DNA from: Ramlibacter cellulosilyticus
GTDB lineage: Bacteria; Pseudomonadota; Gammaproteobacteria; Burkholderiales; Burkholderiaceae_C
Assembly (NCBI RefSeq): GCF_014297465.1
Contig: NZ_JACORT010000008.1
Coordinates: forward strand, 186,001-250,000
DNA: 64,000 bases
Reading direction: 5' to 3'
A model generated the notes under the pieces. The model was given only the letters and a program-made list of their open reading frames with translations, was not told the DNA's origin and made no database searches. Position numbers and translations under genes: made by a program. Below, piece by piece: positions 46,034 through 55,674 of this stretch (position 1 is the stretch's first letter; the number at the start of each line of letters is the position of its first letter).

Positions 46034-46591
46034 ATGCCCGATATCGTCGTCGTCTACCACTCCGGCTACGGCCACACGCAGCGCCTCGCGCAGGCGGTGG
46101 CCAACGGTGCAGGCGCCCGCCTGCTCGCGATCGATGCCGATGGCAACCTGCCCGCGGGCGGCTGGGAACAGCTGGCCGCGGCGGATGCCATCGTGTTCGG
46201 CACGCCCACCTACATGGGCAACGTGAGCTGGCAGTTCAAGAAGTTCGCCGATGCTTCCTCGAAGCCGTGGTACGCCCAGGCCTGGAAGGACAAGATCGCC
46301 GCGGGCTTCACCAACAGCGCGGGCATGAGCGGGGACAAGCAAGGCACGCTGCTGACGCTGTTCACGCTGGCCATGCAGCACTCGATGATCTGGGTGAGCC
46401 AGGGCCTGATGCCCAGCAACACCCGGGGCGCGAAGCGCGACGACACCAACTACCTGGTGTCGTACAGCGGCGCGATGTCGCAGTCGCCCGCGGACGCGGG
46501 CGCGGACGCGATGGCGGCGGGGGATCTCGAAACCGCGCGCCTGTTCGGCGAGCGGATCGCGGAGATCGCCTCGCGGTTCAAGCGTTGCTGA
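46034..46591 (+). CDS. Flavodoxin/WrbA-like NAD(P)H-dependent oxidoreductase
   Basis: Flavodoxin-fold protein of 185 residues. FMN-phosphate loop YHSGYGHTQRLAQAV near residues 8-22, flavin-side loops FGTPTYMGNVSWQFKKF near 56-72 and FTNSAGMSGDKQGTLLTL near 93-110, as in WrbA-type enzymes. Probably a quinone or azo reductase. It starts 9 bases after the DoxX gene. A long hairpin repeat follows its stop, convergent with wrbA. It complements WrbA on the other strand, so the region holds two flavodoxin-like reductases. Confidence 0.88.
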   Translation: MPDIVVVYHSGYGHTQRLAQAVANGAGARLLAIDADGNLPAGGWEQLAAADAIVFGTPTYMGNVSWQFKKFADASSKPWYAQAWKDKIAAGFTNSAGMSGDKQGTLLTLFTLAMQHSMIWVSQGLMPSNTRGAKRDDTNYLVSYSGAMSQSPADAGADAMAAGDLETARLFGERIAEIASRFKRC

Positions 46592-46605
46592 TGAACAAGC
46601 AATAG

Positions 46606-46691
46606 AACGCAGAGGACGCAAAGGTTCGCAGAGGTCGCAGAGGAAGAGGATTTCTCTGCGACCTCTGCGTTTTCTCTGCGACCTCTGCGTT
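46606..46691. repeat. CGCAGAGG-type hairpin repeat between convergent genes
   Basis: CGCAGAGGTCGCAGAG (46627-46642) pairs with CTCTGCGACCTCTGCG at 46654-46669 and again at 46674-46689. The left part also has AACGCAGAGGACGCAAAGG. It fills the gap between the convergent flavodoxin gene and wrbA and can form alternative hairpins, a likely two-way terminator. Confidence 0.85.
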
Positions 46692-46701
46692 CAGGTCTTC
46701 C

Positions 46702-47304
46702 TCAGCCGAACAACTTCGTCGCGATCGTCGCGACGTGCCTGCCCTGGAACGCGGCCATGCCGAGCTCCTGCTCGCTCGGCTGGCGTTCGCCCTGGCCGCC
46801 TGCGATGGTGGAGGCGCCGTAGGGGCTGCCGCCCTTGATCTCGTCCAGGCCCATCTGGCGCTGCTCGGCATACGGCAGGCCCACCACCACCATGCCGTGG
46901 TGCAGGAGCGTGGGGATGAAGGTCAGGATCGTGCTTTCCTGGCCGCCGTGCTGCGTGGCGCTCGAGCAGAACACGGAGCCGACCTTGCCGACGAGCGAGC
47001 CCTTCATCCACAGGCCGCCGGTCTGGTCCAGGAAGTTCCGCATCTGGCCGGTCATGTTGCCGAAGCGGGTGCCGGTGCCGAAGATGACCGCGTCGTAGTC
47101 GGCCAGCTCGGCCGGCTGCGCGATGGGCGCGGCCTGGTTGGTCTTGCCGCCGGCGGCCTTGAAGGCCTCCTCGGGCATCGTCTCGGGGACGCGCTTGACC
47201 TCGACCTGCGCGCCGGCGACTTCGCGCGCGCCTTTCGCGACGGCGTTGGCCATCGTCTCGATGTGGCCGTACATGCTGTGGTACAGGACCAGGATCTTTG
47301 CCAT
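46702..47304 (-). CDS. wrbA: NAD(P)H:quinone oxidoreductase WrbA (type IV)
   Basis: Flavodoxin-like tetrameric enzyme that reduces quinones by two electrons, avoiding semiquinone radicals. The 200 residues carry [15 protein letters not shown] near residues 8-22, [26 protein letters not shown] (split, near 74-99), [16 protein letters not shown] near 111-126 and [17 protein letters not shown] near 158-174, all diagnostic for WrbA. Start ATG 47304 with AGAAAG upstream. It is divergent from the second pirin gene; the 111-base gap between must hold both promoters. Confidence 0.96.
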   Translation of the reverse strand: MAKILVLYHSMYGHIETMANAVAKGAREVAGAQVEVKRVPETMPEEAFKAAGGKTNQAAPIAQPAELADYDAVIFGTGTRFGNMTGQMRNFLDQTGGLWMKGSLVGKVGSVFCSSATQHGGQESTILTFIPTLLHHGMVVVGLPYAEQRQMGLDEIKGGSPYGASTIAGGQGERQPSEQELGMAAFQGRHVATIATKLFG

Positions 47305-47415
47305 GGGGTTCTTTCTCTGTGGTGGACGGACGCAAGCACTCTAGGAGCGCCGCGGCTGCGCCGCGTCCTGCGCGTTTGATGACAGCATTCAAGAGATTTC
47401 AATGAGAATGCCTCC

Positions 47416-48309
47416 ATGATCCAGCAGCAGCTCGACGGACACGAGAAGGACCTGGGCGGCGGCTTCGTCGTGCGGCGCATCCTGCCGCACGCGCGGCAGC
47501 GCAACGTGGGGCCCTTCATCTTCTTCGACCACTTCGGCCCCGCCGAGGAACTCCCGGGCGCCAACCACGACGTGCGGCCGCACCCGCACATCGGCCTGGC
47601 GACCGTCACCTACCTGTTCGACGGCGCGATGATGCACAGGGACAGCCTGGGCACCGAGCAGCTGATCGAGCCGGGGGCGATCAACTGGATGACGTCCGGC
47701 CGCGGCATCGTGCATTCGGAGCGCCGGCCGGACCACCTGCGCGACGTGCGCTTCGTCAACCACGGGCTGCAGCTGTGGACGGCGCTGCCGCTGGAGCACG
47801 AGGAGACGGAGCCCGCGTTCTCGCACACGCCCGCGGACGCGATCCCGGAGCGCAGCGTCGGCGATGCGCGCGTGCGCGTGCTGGTGGGCGAGGCGTTCGG
47901 CGTGCGCTCGCCGGTGCCGGCGCTGTCCCCCACGCTGTACCTCGACGTCTGGCTGCCCGCCGGCGGCCGCATGGAGCTGCCCGCGATCGCGCCGGAGCAG
48001 GCGGTCTATGCCGTGGAAGGCGCGCTGCTGCTCGATGGCGAGCCGCTGCCGGAGCGGCAGATGGCGGTGCTGCGACCGGGCGCGCCCGTGCTGCTGTCGA
48101 CGCCCGCGGGGGCCCGGCTCGTGGTGGTGGGCGGCACGCCGCTCGATGCGCCGCGCCACATGTGGTGGAACTTCGTCTCCAGCCGCAAGGACCGCATCCT
48201 GCGCGCGAGCGAGGACTGGGAGGCGATGCGCATGGGGACGGTGCCGGGGGACAGCGAGTTCATTCCGCTGCCGCCGACGCGGTTCACGCCGCCGGAACCG
48301 CGGTCATAG
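47416..48309 (+). CDS. Pirin family protein 2
   Basis: Bicupin pirin of 297 residues, longer than the first pirin. Metal ligands: DVRPHPHIGLATVTYLFDG near residues 54-72 (two His), HRDSLGTEQ and IVHSERRPD near residue 98. The C-terminal half has a second cupin (LYLDVWLPAGGRMELPA) and ends FIPLPPTRF, typical of this longer subfamily. It is read away from wrbA. With the first pirin, DoxX, flavodoxin and WrbA, this is a cluster of redox and detoxification functions on about 4 kb. Confidence 0.92.
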   Translation: MIQQQLDGHEKDLGGGFVVRRILPHARQRNVGPFIFFDHFGPAEELPGANHDVRPHPHIGLATVTYLFDGAMMHRDSLGTEQLIEPGAINWMTSGRGIVHSERRPDHLRDVRFVNHGLQLWTALPLEHEETEPAFSHTPADAIPERSVGDARVRVLVGEAFGVRSPVPALSPTLYLDVWLPAGGRMELPAIAPEQAVYAVEGALLLDGEPLPERQMAVLRPGAPVLLSTPAGARLVVVGGTPLDAPRHMWWNFVSSRKDRILRASEDWEAMRMGTVPGDSEFIPLPPTRFTPPEPRS

Positions 48310-48337
48310 CTCCCGCGGAGGCGGGGTCGCGGCTCCC

Positions 48338-48415
48338 GTAGGCTGGGTTCGGCGTAGCCGGCCCCAGCGATGCGCCGAGGGGCGCTGGGGTTCGCTGGCG
48401 CGAAACCCAGCCTAC
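48338..48415. repeat. Paired GTAGGCTGGG-family palindromic repeats
   Basis: GTAGGCTGGGTTCGGCGTAGCC... and its inverse ...GCGCGAAACCCAGCCTAC, facing each other between the convergent second pirin gene and trhO. The TAG stop of trhO (48412-48414) is the TAG of the repeat's GTAGG end. Confidence 0.85.
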
Positions 48416-49164
48416 GAGCCGGGCGTTTCGAGCTTCCGGGGCTTCAGCGTCGGTTCCAGTGCTTCGCGCTCATCGAACACGAAGCACGTCCCTTCGAAGT
48501 GCGCCCCGCCGGTCTCCTCGAAGTACTTCAGGATGCCGCCTTCCAGCTGCAGCACGTGCTCCAGCCCTGCCTCCCGCATCACCAGCGCCGCCTTCTCGCA
48601 GCGGATGCCACCGGTGCAGAAGCTCACCACGGTCTTCCCCTCCAGCTCCGGTGCGTGCTCGCGCAACGCGTCCGGGAACTCGCTGAACTTCCCCAGCCGC
48701 CAGTCGAGCGCTCCTTCGAACGTCCCGTAATCCACCTCGAACGCATTGCGCGTATCGAGCATCACCACCGGCCGTCCCGCGTCGTCGTGCCCCTGGTCCA
48801 GCCAGCGCTTCAGCGTGGGCGCATCCACCGCCGGCGCGCGGCCGGCGTGCGGCTGGATCGCCGGGTGGTCCATGCGGATGATCTCCCGCTTGTGCTTCAC
48901 CAGCATGCGGGCGAACGGCACGGTCTCGGACCAGCTCTCCTTCGCCTGCAGCGGCGCCAGGCGCGGGTCCGCCCGGAGCCCCGCCAGGAAGCCGCGCACC
49001 GCCTCGGCATCGCCCGCCAGGAACAGGTTGATGCCTTCCTCCGCCAGCAGGATCGTGCCCTTCAGGTCCAGGGCCTTGGCCCGCGCGAGCATGGGTTCCC
49101 GCAGGGCGGCGGCCTCCGGCAGGGGCACGAAGAGGTAGGCGGAGACGTTGAGGACTTTGTTCAC
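48412..49164 (-). CDS. trhO: tRNA uridine(34) hydroxylase / rhodanese-domain protein TrhO
   Basis: Oxygen-dependent hydroxylation of U34 in tRNAs (YceA/TrhO family). The 250 residues have an N-terminal acylphosphatase-like domain ([20 protein letters not shown] near residues 32-51) and a rhodanese domain with the active-site cysteine in [13 protein letters not shown] near 186-198. [19 protein letters not shown] is also typical. The stop codon belongs to a palindromic repeat. ATG 49164 is the family start ([12 protein letters not shown]). Read away from dnaE; 53 bases separate the two divergent starts. Confidence 0.94.
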   Translation of the reverse strand: MNKVLNVSAYLFVPLPEAAALREPMLARAKALDLKGTILLAEEGINLFLAGDAEAVRGFLAGLRADPRLAPLQAKESWSETVPFARMLVKHKREIIRMDHPAIQPHAGRAPAVDAPTLKRWLDQGHDDAGRPVVMLDTRNAFEVDYGTFEGALDWRLGKFSEFPDALREHAPELEGKTVVSFCTGGIRCEKAALVMREAGLEHVLQLEGGILKYFEETGGAHFEGTCFVFDEREALEPTLKPRKLETPGS

Positions 49165-49205
49165 GGGCAGGGATTCTGGCGGGATGTCAAGGGGGGCCGG
49201 TTTCC

Positions 49206-49211
49206 TACAAT
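49206..49211 (+). promoter_or_regulatory. Possible -10 box just upstream of dnaE
   Basis: TACAAT ends 6 bases before the dnaE ATG (49218). With normal spacing, transcription would start at or next to the ATG, implying a leaderless or nearly leaderless mRNA; there is also no ribosome site. The -35 is weak (ATGTCA, 49184-49189, 16-base spacing). Confidence 0.4.
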
Positions 49212-49217
49212 CGAACC

Positions 49218-52200
49218 ATGTTCGTGCACCTGCGCCTCCACACCGAATTCTCCGTCGTCGACGGCACCAACCGCATCGACGAGATCGTGAAGGCCGCCGG
49301 CGCCGATGGTCAACCGGCGCTGGGCATCTCGGACCTGAACAACCTGTTCGGGGCCATCAAGTTCTACAAGGAGGCGCGCGGCGCCGGCCTGAAGCCCGTG
49401 GTGGGCTGCGAGCTGATGGTGCAGGGCCTGCCGCCGGACGCGAACGCCATCTCCCGCATGGTGCTGCTGGTGCAGAGCCATCGCGGCTACCTGAACCTCT
49501 GCGAGATCCTGGCGCGGGCCTGGACCAGGAACGTCGTCCGCGCCCAGGCCGTCGCGAAGCTGGAATGGCTGCAGGAGCTGGGCGAAGGCCTGCTGCTGCT
49601 CTCCGGCGCCCAGGCGGGCCCCGTCGGCCAGGCCTTGCTGCAGGGCGACGAGAGCCGGGCGTCCGACGTGGCCCTGCAACTCGCGGGCCTGTTCCCGCAC
49701 CGCTTCTACATCGAGCTGCAGCGCGCCGGCCGTCCGGAGGACGAGACGCACGTCGCCGCGGCCGTGCAACTCGCCGCCCGCCTGAACCTGCCCGTGGTGG
49801 CCACCCACCCGGTGCAGTTCACCAAGGAAGACGACTACGAGGCGCACGAAGCGCGCGTGTGCATCTCCGAAGGCGAGATCCTCGGCAACCCGCGCCGCGT
49901 GCGCAAGTTCACGCGCGAGCAGTACTTCAAGTCGACGGCGCAGATGGTGGAGCTGTTCGCGGACCTGCCGTCCGCCGTGGCCAACACCCTGGAGATCGCG
50001 CGCCGCTGCAACCTGGTGCTGGAGCTGGGCAAGCCGCGCCTGCCCAACTTCCCCACGCCGAACGGCATGCCGATCGACGAGTACTTCCGGTACGCCTCGC
50101 ACGAGGGCCTCAAGGAGCGGCTGGTCCACCTGTTCCCCGGCGAGGAGGAGCGCGAGAAGCAGCGCCCCCGCTACGTGGAGCGCCTCGAGTTCGAGCTCGG
50201 CACCATCCTGAAGATGGGCTTCCCCGGCTACTTCCTGATCGTGGGCGACTTCATCAACTGGGCCAAGAACAACGGCTGCCCGGTGGGCCCGGGCCGGGGC
50301 TCCGGCGCCGGCTCGCTCGTCGCCTACGCGCTCAAGATCACGGACCTCGACCCGCTGCAGTACAACCTGCTGTTCGAGCGCTTCCTGAACCCGGAGCGGG
50401 TGTCCATGCCCGACTTCGACATCGACTTCTGCCAGGGCAACCGCGACCGCGTCATCGAGTACGTGAAGGACAAGTACGGGCGCGATGCGGTGTCGCAGAT
50501 CGCCACCTTCGGCACGATGGCCGCGCGCGCCGCGGTGCGCGACGTGGGCCGCGTGCTGGACATGAGCTACACCTTCTGCGACGGCATCAGCAAGCTGATC
50601 CCGAACAAGCCCGGCACGCACATCACGATCGCCGACGCACTGGAGCAGGAGCCCATGCTCAAGGAGCGCTACGAGCGCGAGGACGAGGTCAAGACGCTGC
50701 TGGACCTGGCGCAGAAGCTCGAAGGCATGACCCGCAACATCGGCATGCACGCGGGCGGCGTGCTGATCGCGCCGGGCAAGCTCACCGACTTCACGCCGCT
50801 GTACCAGCAGCCGGGCAGCGACTCCGCGGTGAGCCAGTACGACAAGGACGACGTGGAAGCGGCCGGCCTGGTGAAGTTCGACTTCCTGGGCCTCGCCACG
50901 CTGACCATCCTGGAGCTCGCGCGCCAGTTCATCGTCAAGCGCCATCCGGGCCAGGAAGGCTTCGCCTTCGAGAACATCGCGCTGGACGACGCGCCCACCT
51001 ACCGCCTCTTCTCCGACGGCAAGACGGAAGCGGTGTTCCAGTTCGAATCCCGCGGCATGCAAGGCATGTTGCGCGATGCCCGTCCGACGCGCCTGGAAGA
51101 CCTGATCGCGCTGAACGCGCTGTACCGGCCGGGCCCGATGGACCTGATTCCCTCGTTCGTGGCCCGCAAGCACGGGCGCGAGGACGTGGACTATCCGCAT
51201 CCGGCCGTGGCGGACATGCTCAGCGAGACCTACGGGATCATGGTCTACCAGGAGCAGGTGATGCAGACGGCGCAGATCCTGGGCGGCTACTCGCTCGGCG
51301 GCGCCGACCTGCTGCGCCGCGCGATGGGCAAGAAGAAGGCCGAGGAGATGGCCATGCACCGGGAGCGCTTCCGCGAAGGCGCGGCCAAGACGCACGGCAT
51401 CTCGCAGGACAAGGCCGACGAGATCTTCGACCTGATGGAGAAGTTCGCGGGCTACGGCTTCAACAAGTCGCACGCCGCCGCCTACTCCCTGCTGGCCTAC
51501 CACACGGGCTGGCTGAAGGTGCACTACACGGCGGAGTTCTACTGCGCCAACATGACGATCGAAATGGACAACACCGACAAGCTGAAGGTGTTGTTCGAGG
51601 ATGCGGTCAAGAACTTCGGCATGACCTTCGAGGCGCCGGACATCAACCGCGGCACCTACCGCTTCGAGCCGATCTCCAACAAGGCCATCCGCTACGGCCT
51701 GGGCGCGGTGAAGGGCACGGGCCAGTCCGCCGTCGAGGCGATCGTCGCCGCGCGCGAAGAGGGCGGGCCGTTCAAGAGCCTGTACGACTTCTGCTGCCGC
51801 GTGGACCGCACGCGCATCAACAAGCGCACGGTGGAAGCGCTGATCAAGGCCGGCGCCTTCGATTCGCTGCAGATGAACCGCGCCGCGCTGGTCGCCACCA
51901 TCGACCGGGCCTTCGAGTTCGCCGCCACGACGGAAGCCAACGCCAACCAGGGCGGCCTGTTCGACATGGGCGACTCGCACGCGGCGAGCACGCAGGAGCC
52001 GGACCTGGTGGAGGTCACGCCCTGGGGCGTGAAGGAGCGCCTGTCGCAGGAGAAGACCGCGATCGGCTTCTACCTGTCAGGCCACCTCTTCGACGAGGTG
52101 GAGCGCGAGGTGCGCCGCTTCTGCAAGCGCCGCATCGACGAACTGGTGGACACGCGCGAGCCGCTGCTGCTGGCCGGCATCGTCACGGACATGCGCGTCA

Positions 52201-52682
52201 TCAACGGGCAGCGTGGCAAGCTGGCGCTGTTCAAGCTGGACGACAAGACCGACGTGATCGAGGCCGCGGCCGACGAGTCGGTGTTCAGCCCGCACCGCGC
52301 CTGGTTCAAGGACGACGAGCTGATCGTCGTGCAGGCCCGCCTGCAGCCGGACCGCTTCTCGGGCGGCTTCCGCCTGAACGTGCAGCAGATCTGGGACCTG
52401 GCGACGGCGCGCTGCCGCTTCGGCAAGTACCTGAAGGTGGCGGTCAACGGCACCGCGCCCGACATCGGCCGGCTGGTGCGCGACTTCCCGCCGAAGAAGG
52501 AAATGACGGAGCAGGGCGAGCTGCTGCGCGGGCTGCCGGTGCGGCTGCTGGTGCAGCGGGAGACGGCGACGGCGGAACTGCAGCTGGGGGAGCAGGCGAA
52601 GTTCTATCCGACGGATGCGGCGCTGGCGAGCTGGATGGCGCAGGCGCACGAGGGGCTGGCGCAGATCGTTTACGAGGCGTGA
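49218..52682 (+). CDS. dnaE: DNA polymerase III alpha subunit (replicative)
   Basis: Catalytic subunit of the main replicase. The 1154 residues follow DnaE order: PHP domain ([21 protein letters not shown]), the palm with [23 protein letters not shown] near residues 354-376 and the catalytic loop [19 protein letters not shown] near 396-414, fingers ([20 protein letters not shown]), and the C-terminal helix-hairpin-helix and OB regions ([40 protein letters not shown]). It is the housekeeping paralogue of dnaE2, 43 kb away in the same window. Start ATG 49218; a TACAAT box sits 6 bases upstream. Confidence 0.97.
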   Translation: MFVHLRLHTEFSVVDGTNRIDEIVKAAGADGQPALGISDLNNLFGAIKFYKEARGAGLKPVVGCELMVQGLPPDANAISRMVLLVQSHRGYLNLCEILARAWTRNVVRAQAVAKLEWLQELGEGLLLLSGAQAGPVGQALLQGDESRASDVALQLAGLFPHRFYIELQRAGRPEDETHVAAAVQLAARLNLPVVATHPVQFTKEDDYEAHEARVCISEGEILGNPRRVRKFTREQYFKSTAQMVELFADLPSAVANTLEIARRCNLVLELGKPRLPNFPTPNGMPIDEYFRYASHEGLKERLVHLFPGEEEREKQRPRYVERLEFELGTILKMGFPGYFLIVGDFINWAKNNGCPVGPGRGSGAGSLVAYALKITDLDPLQYNLLFERFLNPERVSMPDFDIDFCQGNRDRVIEYVKDKYGRDAVSQIATFGTMAARAAVRDVGRVLDMSYTFCDGISKLIPNKPGTHITIADALEQEPMLKERYEREDEVKTLLDLAQKLEGMTRNIGMHAGGVLIAPGKLTDFTPLYQQPGSDSAVSQYDKDDVEAAGLVKFDFLGLATLTILELARQFIVKRHPGQEGFAFENIALDDAPTYRLFSDGKTEAVFQFESRGMQGMLRDARPTRLEDLIALNALYRPGPMDLIPSFVARKHGREDVDYPHPAVADMLSETYGIMVYQEQVMQTAQILGGYSLGGADLLRRAMGKKKAEEMAMHRERFREGAAKTHGISQDKADEIFDLMEKFAGYGFNKSHAAAYSLLAYHTGWLKVHYTAEFYCANMTIEMDNTDKLKVLFEDAVKNFGMTFEAPDINRGTYRFEPISNKAIRYGLGAVKGTGQSAVEAIVAAREEGGPFKSLYDFCCRVDRTRINKRTVEALIKAGAFDSLQMNRAALVATIDRAFEFAATTEANANQGGLFDMGDSHAASTQEPDLVEVTPWGVKERLSQEKTAIGFYLSGHLFDEVEREVRRFCKRRIDELVDTREPLLLAGIVTDMRVINGQRGKLALFKLDDKTDVIEAAADESVFSPHRAWFKDDELIVVQARLQPDRFSGGFRLNVQQIWDLATARCRFGKYLKVAVNGTAPDIGRLVRDFPPKKEMTEQGELLRGLPVRLLVQRETATAELQLGEQAKFYPTDAALASWMAQAHEGLAQIVYEA

Positions 52683-52690
52683 GCTGAAAC

Positions 52691-52782
52691 GCTGGGGTTC
52701 GCTTCGCGAAACCCAGCCTACGGCCGGTGCATGCGTCTTCGTAGAGCTCGTAGGCTGGGTTTCGCGCCAGCGAACCCCAGCG
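52691..52782. repeat. Paired GTAGGCTGGG-family palindromic repeats
   Basis: GCTGGGGTTCGC...AACCCAGCCTAC (52691-52721) and GTAGGCTGGG...CGAACCCCAGCG (52750-52782), fills the convergent gap between dnaE and sorB, only a few bases from either stop; likely a two-way terminator or transcript stabiliser. Confidence 0.85.
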
Positions 52783-52783
52783 T

Positions 52784-53077
52784 TCACCGCGTCGCCTGCT
52801 CCACGTACTTCGCCAGCGCCTCCACCTGCTCCGCGCTCAACTGCGTGAACGCCGGCATCTGCCCGATGCCCGTCTTCAGCGCCTGCCGCACGCGCGCCGC
52901 GTCCGGCTTCAGTTCATCCAGCGACGGCCCGATCGCGCCCGTCGCGCCCGCGTCCTTCAGGGTGTGGCACAACGCGCACGCCGGCGTCACGCTCGTGAAC
53001 AGCTTGCGGCCGTCCTCGTCGGCCGCTGCCGCGGAGGCGGCGGCGAGCACCGACAGCGCGACGGCCAGGCGCAGCAT
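52784..53077 (-). CDS. sorB: SorB-like c-type cytochrome
   Basis: Monoheme cytochrome c, the expected electron acceptor of the sulfite dehydrogenase SorA. The 97 residues have a signal peptide (LRLAVALSVLAAASAAAA), heme site CALCH near residue 35, and the distal Met in QMPAFTQL near 74. ATG 53077 overlaps the sorA stop (ATGA), as in known sorAB pairs. Length and the short helix ending EALAKYVEQATR are typical. Confidence 0.88.
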   Translation of the reverse strand: MLRLAVALSVLAAASAAAADEDGRKLFTSVTPACALCHTLKDAGATGAIGPSLDELKPDAARVRQALKTGIGQMPAFTQLSAEQVEALAKYVEQATR

Positions 53078-54291
53078 CACACCACCACCAGCGGGATCGC
53101 GTGCGCGCGCCAGCCGCTGTTCAGGTAGCCGCCGCTGTTGTCCGGCGTGCTTTCCGCCTGCCAGTTGAACTGCGTGTCCTGCGCGCGCGAAGCGAGCAGG
53201 TACTGGCCCGGCTCCAGGCGCACCGGCAGCACGAACTGGCGCCAGGCGAAGCGGCCCAGGTCGGGGCCGACGAAGCGCGCCTCGCGCCAGGTCTGGCCGC
53301 CGTCGATGGAGACGTCCACGCGGCGCAGGTTGCGCGTCGCGCCCATCGCGACGCCGTGCACCTGCACCCAGCCGGCCTTCACCGGCCCCGTTTCCGGCGC
53401 GGGGCCGTTGATCCACGACTTGAGCTCCATCTCCCACACCGAGGGCTCGGTGGGCTGGTGCTTCTGGCCGGGGGGAGAGATGCGGTAGCCGGTGCGCTGG
53501 ATGGCCGCATCGCTTTCGTCGGCCGTGAACGCGAGCCGCTTCACGTACTTGATGTTGTTGACGCCGCTGTAGCCCGGCACCACCAGCCGCAGCGGCCCGC
53601 CGTGCGCGTGCGGCACCGGCTCGCCGTTCATTTCCCAGGCGAGCAGCGCGTCTTCCATCGCCTTCAGCGGCACGGAACGCTCCACCATCACGCTCTTCGG
53701 GTCCACGCCCGCGGGCAGCGTCTCGCCGCCCGTGCCGGTCATGAAGCGCGCAGCGCCGTCGACGCCGCCGAGCGCCGCCACGACGTTGCGCACCGGCACG
53801 CCGCTCCAGATCACGCAGCCGGCGGCGCCGACCTGCCACTTGGTGCCGCTCGGCTTGCTCGCGAAGTAGCCGCGGCCGTTGCCGGAGCATTGCAGCACCG
53901 CGGCCACCGTCTCCAGGCCCATCGTCCTGAGGTCGGCCACCGTGAGCATGCGGGGCTGGCGCACGCCTTCCACGGACAGCACCCAGGCATCGCGGTTCGC
54001 GACGATGGACACGTCGGGCGCCGGCAGGTTGTTGCGGATGTAGAGGCGTTCCGCCGGCGTGATGATGCTGGTGCCGAAGGCGCTGCGCTTGGTCTCGATC
54101 GTCGTCCCGGTGTGCACGATCACGTGCTCCGCATCCTTCCACGCCACGTAAGGGGGCAGCGCGGGGCGCGGGGGCGCGGCAGCGGGGGCCTGCGCCAGGG
54201 CGCGTCCGCCGAGGCTGGCGGCGGCCAGCGCGGTGGCGCTGCCGGCCAGCAGGCCGCGGCGCGAGAGGTCGGTGGGTCGATCGCTGTTCAT
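53077..54291 (-). CDS. sorA: SorA-like sulfite:cytochrome c oxidoreductase (Mo subunit)
   Basis: Periplasmic molybdopterin enzyme oxidising sulfite to sulfate. The 404 residues start with a Tat signal (DLSRRGLLAGSATALAAASLG). The Mo-ligand cysteine lies in VLQCSGNGRGYF near residue 134; WEMNGEPVPHAHGGPLRLVVPGYSGVNNIKYVKRL (in pieces, near 220-253) matches the SUOX/SorA substrate region, where HGGPLRLVVPG is diagnostic. The C-terminal dimerisation domain has RVDVSIDGGQTWREA. The upstream gene encodes a PhnD-like/rhodanese fusion, 27 bases before this start. An alternative, general SuoX/YedY homologue, is less likely given sorB. Confidence 0.9.
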   Translation of the reverse strand: MNSDRPTDLSRRGLLAGSATALAAASLGGRALAQAPAAAPPRPALPPYVAWKDAEHVIVHTGTTIETKRSAFGTSIITPAERLYIRNNLPAPDVSIVANRDAWVLSVEGVRQPRMLTVADLRTMGLETVAAVLQCSGNGRGYFASKPSGTKWQVGAAGCVIWSGVPVRNVVAALGGVDGAARFMTGTGGETLPAGVDPKSVMVERSVPLKAMEDALLAWEMNGEPVPHAHGGPLRLVVPGYSGVNNIKYVKRLAFTADESDAAIQRTGYRISPPGQKHQPTEPSVWEMELKSWINGPAPETGPVKAGWVQVHGVAMGATRNLRRVDVSIDGGQTWREARFVGPDLGRFAWRQFVLPVRLEPGQYLLASRAQDTQFNWQAESTPDNSGGYLNSGWRAHAIPLVVV

Positions 54292-54318
54292 TGCATGCTC
54301 CTCCGGGGAAAGGGGACG

Positions 54319-55524
54319 TCACTGCGCGGCGGCCGCGTCGAACTTCATGCCGGAGCTGCGCCACTCCGGGAAGCCGCCGCGGAACCAGTGCACCCTGGTG
54401 TAGCCAGCCTTTACGGCCGCGGTGGAAGCCTTGAAGCTTTTCCAGCACTCCGGCCCGTTGCAGGCGAGCACGAGCGGTGCGTTCTTGTCCGGCCCGAGCT
54501 TCGCCACGTCGAACTGGTCCAGCTTCGCGTCGAAGTCGGCGTCCTTGTGGCTCTTCTCGTGGTACGGCACGAGGATGGCGCCCGGCACGTGGCCGGCCTT
54601 GAACTCCACGTCGTTGCGCGTGTCCACGTAGGTCGCGCCGGACTGCAGGAGCTGCGCGACGGCCTTCGCGTCCACGACGGTGGCGCCGGCGAGCGCGCGC
54701 GGCGTGAAGTAGCCGAGCGTGGAGACGTACTTGAAGTCGTCGATGGTGTGCGTGGTGGCCTTCGCGTTCTCGCCGCGCAGCAGCTGCGCGAGCCCCGCCG
54801 ATTCGGCCAGGGCCGCCTGCAGGCTCTCGGCGCCGGGGCGCAGGGTGTCCTTGATGACGACCGTGAGGTTCGGCACCGGCTTCGACTCCATGATCGCGCG
54901 CACCGGCTCGCCCGCGGCCACCCAGCGGTCGAACACGCCTTTCTCCACGCCCACCACGTCGCAGCGCAGCAGCTTCAGGCAGGGCAGCAGGGCGTCCTGG
55001 TAGCGCGTGTCGTACACGTCGGCGAAGTGGCGCTTGATCGTGGTGTTGGCGGCGTTGACTTCGCCGCGTACGAGGTAGGTGACCACGCTGTCCTGCAGCG
55101 GCAGGCCGAGCCGCTTGCCCTGGGCCTGCGCCAGGTTCGTGATGGAGCTGTCCCTGGGCACCACGAGCACGGCCTGCACCGGCTTGTCCATGCCCAGGAC
55201 CGGCGCGTACCCGTAGCGCACCGCGCTGCCCACGACGTGCGCGGGCGCAACGTAGACGTCATGGATCTTCGCGCGGGTGGCGCCGAGGTCCGCCGTGGCG
55301 TCGGCCGAGAGCACGACCTGCATGCCGTTGGGCGCGTGCCGGCGCAGGGCCTGTTCGAGCACGGACTTCCAGGCGGTGTAGAGCGCCACGCGGGACTGTT
55401 CGCTGCTGTCCCCGGGATTCACCAGCACGCGCAGCGGTGCGGTGGACGGTGGCGCGGACTGCTGCGCGAATGCGGTCGCGGCGAGCATCGCCGCGACGCC
55501 AGGAACGAGCCACTTGTTGCCCAT
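54319..55524 (-). CDS. Exported PhnD-like binding protein fused to rhodanese
   Basis: Two-domain protein of 401 residues. A Sec signal (LVPGVAAMLAATAFAQ) is followed by a PhnD/phosphonate-type binding fold (LRVLVNPGDSSEQSR, DVYVAPAHVVGSAVRYGYAPVLG, ESKPVPNLTVVIKDTL). From about residue 285 comes a rhodanese domain (QSGATYVDTRNDVEFKAGHVPGAILVPY) with the active-site-like loop LACNGPECWKSFKAS near 350. The expected persulfide cysteine is in CNGPEC. It is the first gene of the unit with sorA and sorB, so a role in periplasmic sulfur delivery or thiosulfate/sulfite chemistry is inferred. The fusion of these two folds is unusual. Confidence 0.85.
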   Translation of the reverse strand: MGNKWLVPGVAAMLAATAFAQQSAPPSTAPLRVLVNPGDSSEQSRVALYTAWKSVLEQALRRHAPNGMQVVLSADATADLGATRAKIHDVYVAPAHVVGSAVRYGYAPVLGMDKPVQAVLVVPRDSSITNLAQAQGKRLGLPLQDSVVTYLVRGEVNAANTTIKRHFADVYDTRYQDALLPCLKLLRCDVVGVEKGVFDRWVAAGEPVRAIMESKPVPNLTVVIKDTLRPGAESLQAALAESAGLAQLLRGENAKATTHTIDDFKYVSTLGYFTPRALAGATVVDAKAVAQLLQSGATYVDTRNDVEFKAGHVPGAILVPYHEKSHKDADFDAKLDQFDVAKLGPDKNAPLVLACNGPECWKSFKASTAAVKAGYTRVHWFRGGFPEWRSSGMKFDAAAAQ

Positions 55525-55674
55525 GTTCCGCCCCCTTCTCGTGCCGCGGCGCTCCCAGCACCTGCACGGCCACGTTGGATTCAGTGTGTTGAAAGGTTTC
55601 GGCCTTGGAAAGGGGGCGCGGCCCGGGGCGGCCTGTTATTTACGTCTTGTTGCGAACCCGGTTGCGCGCGCGCC

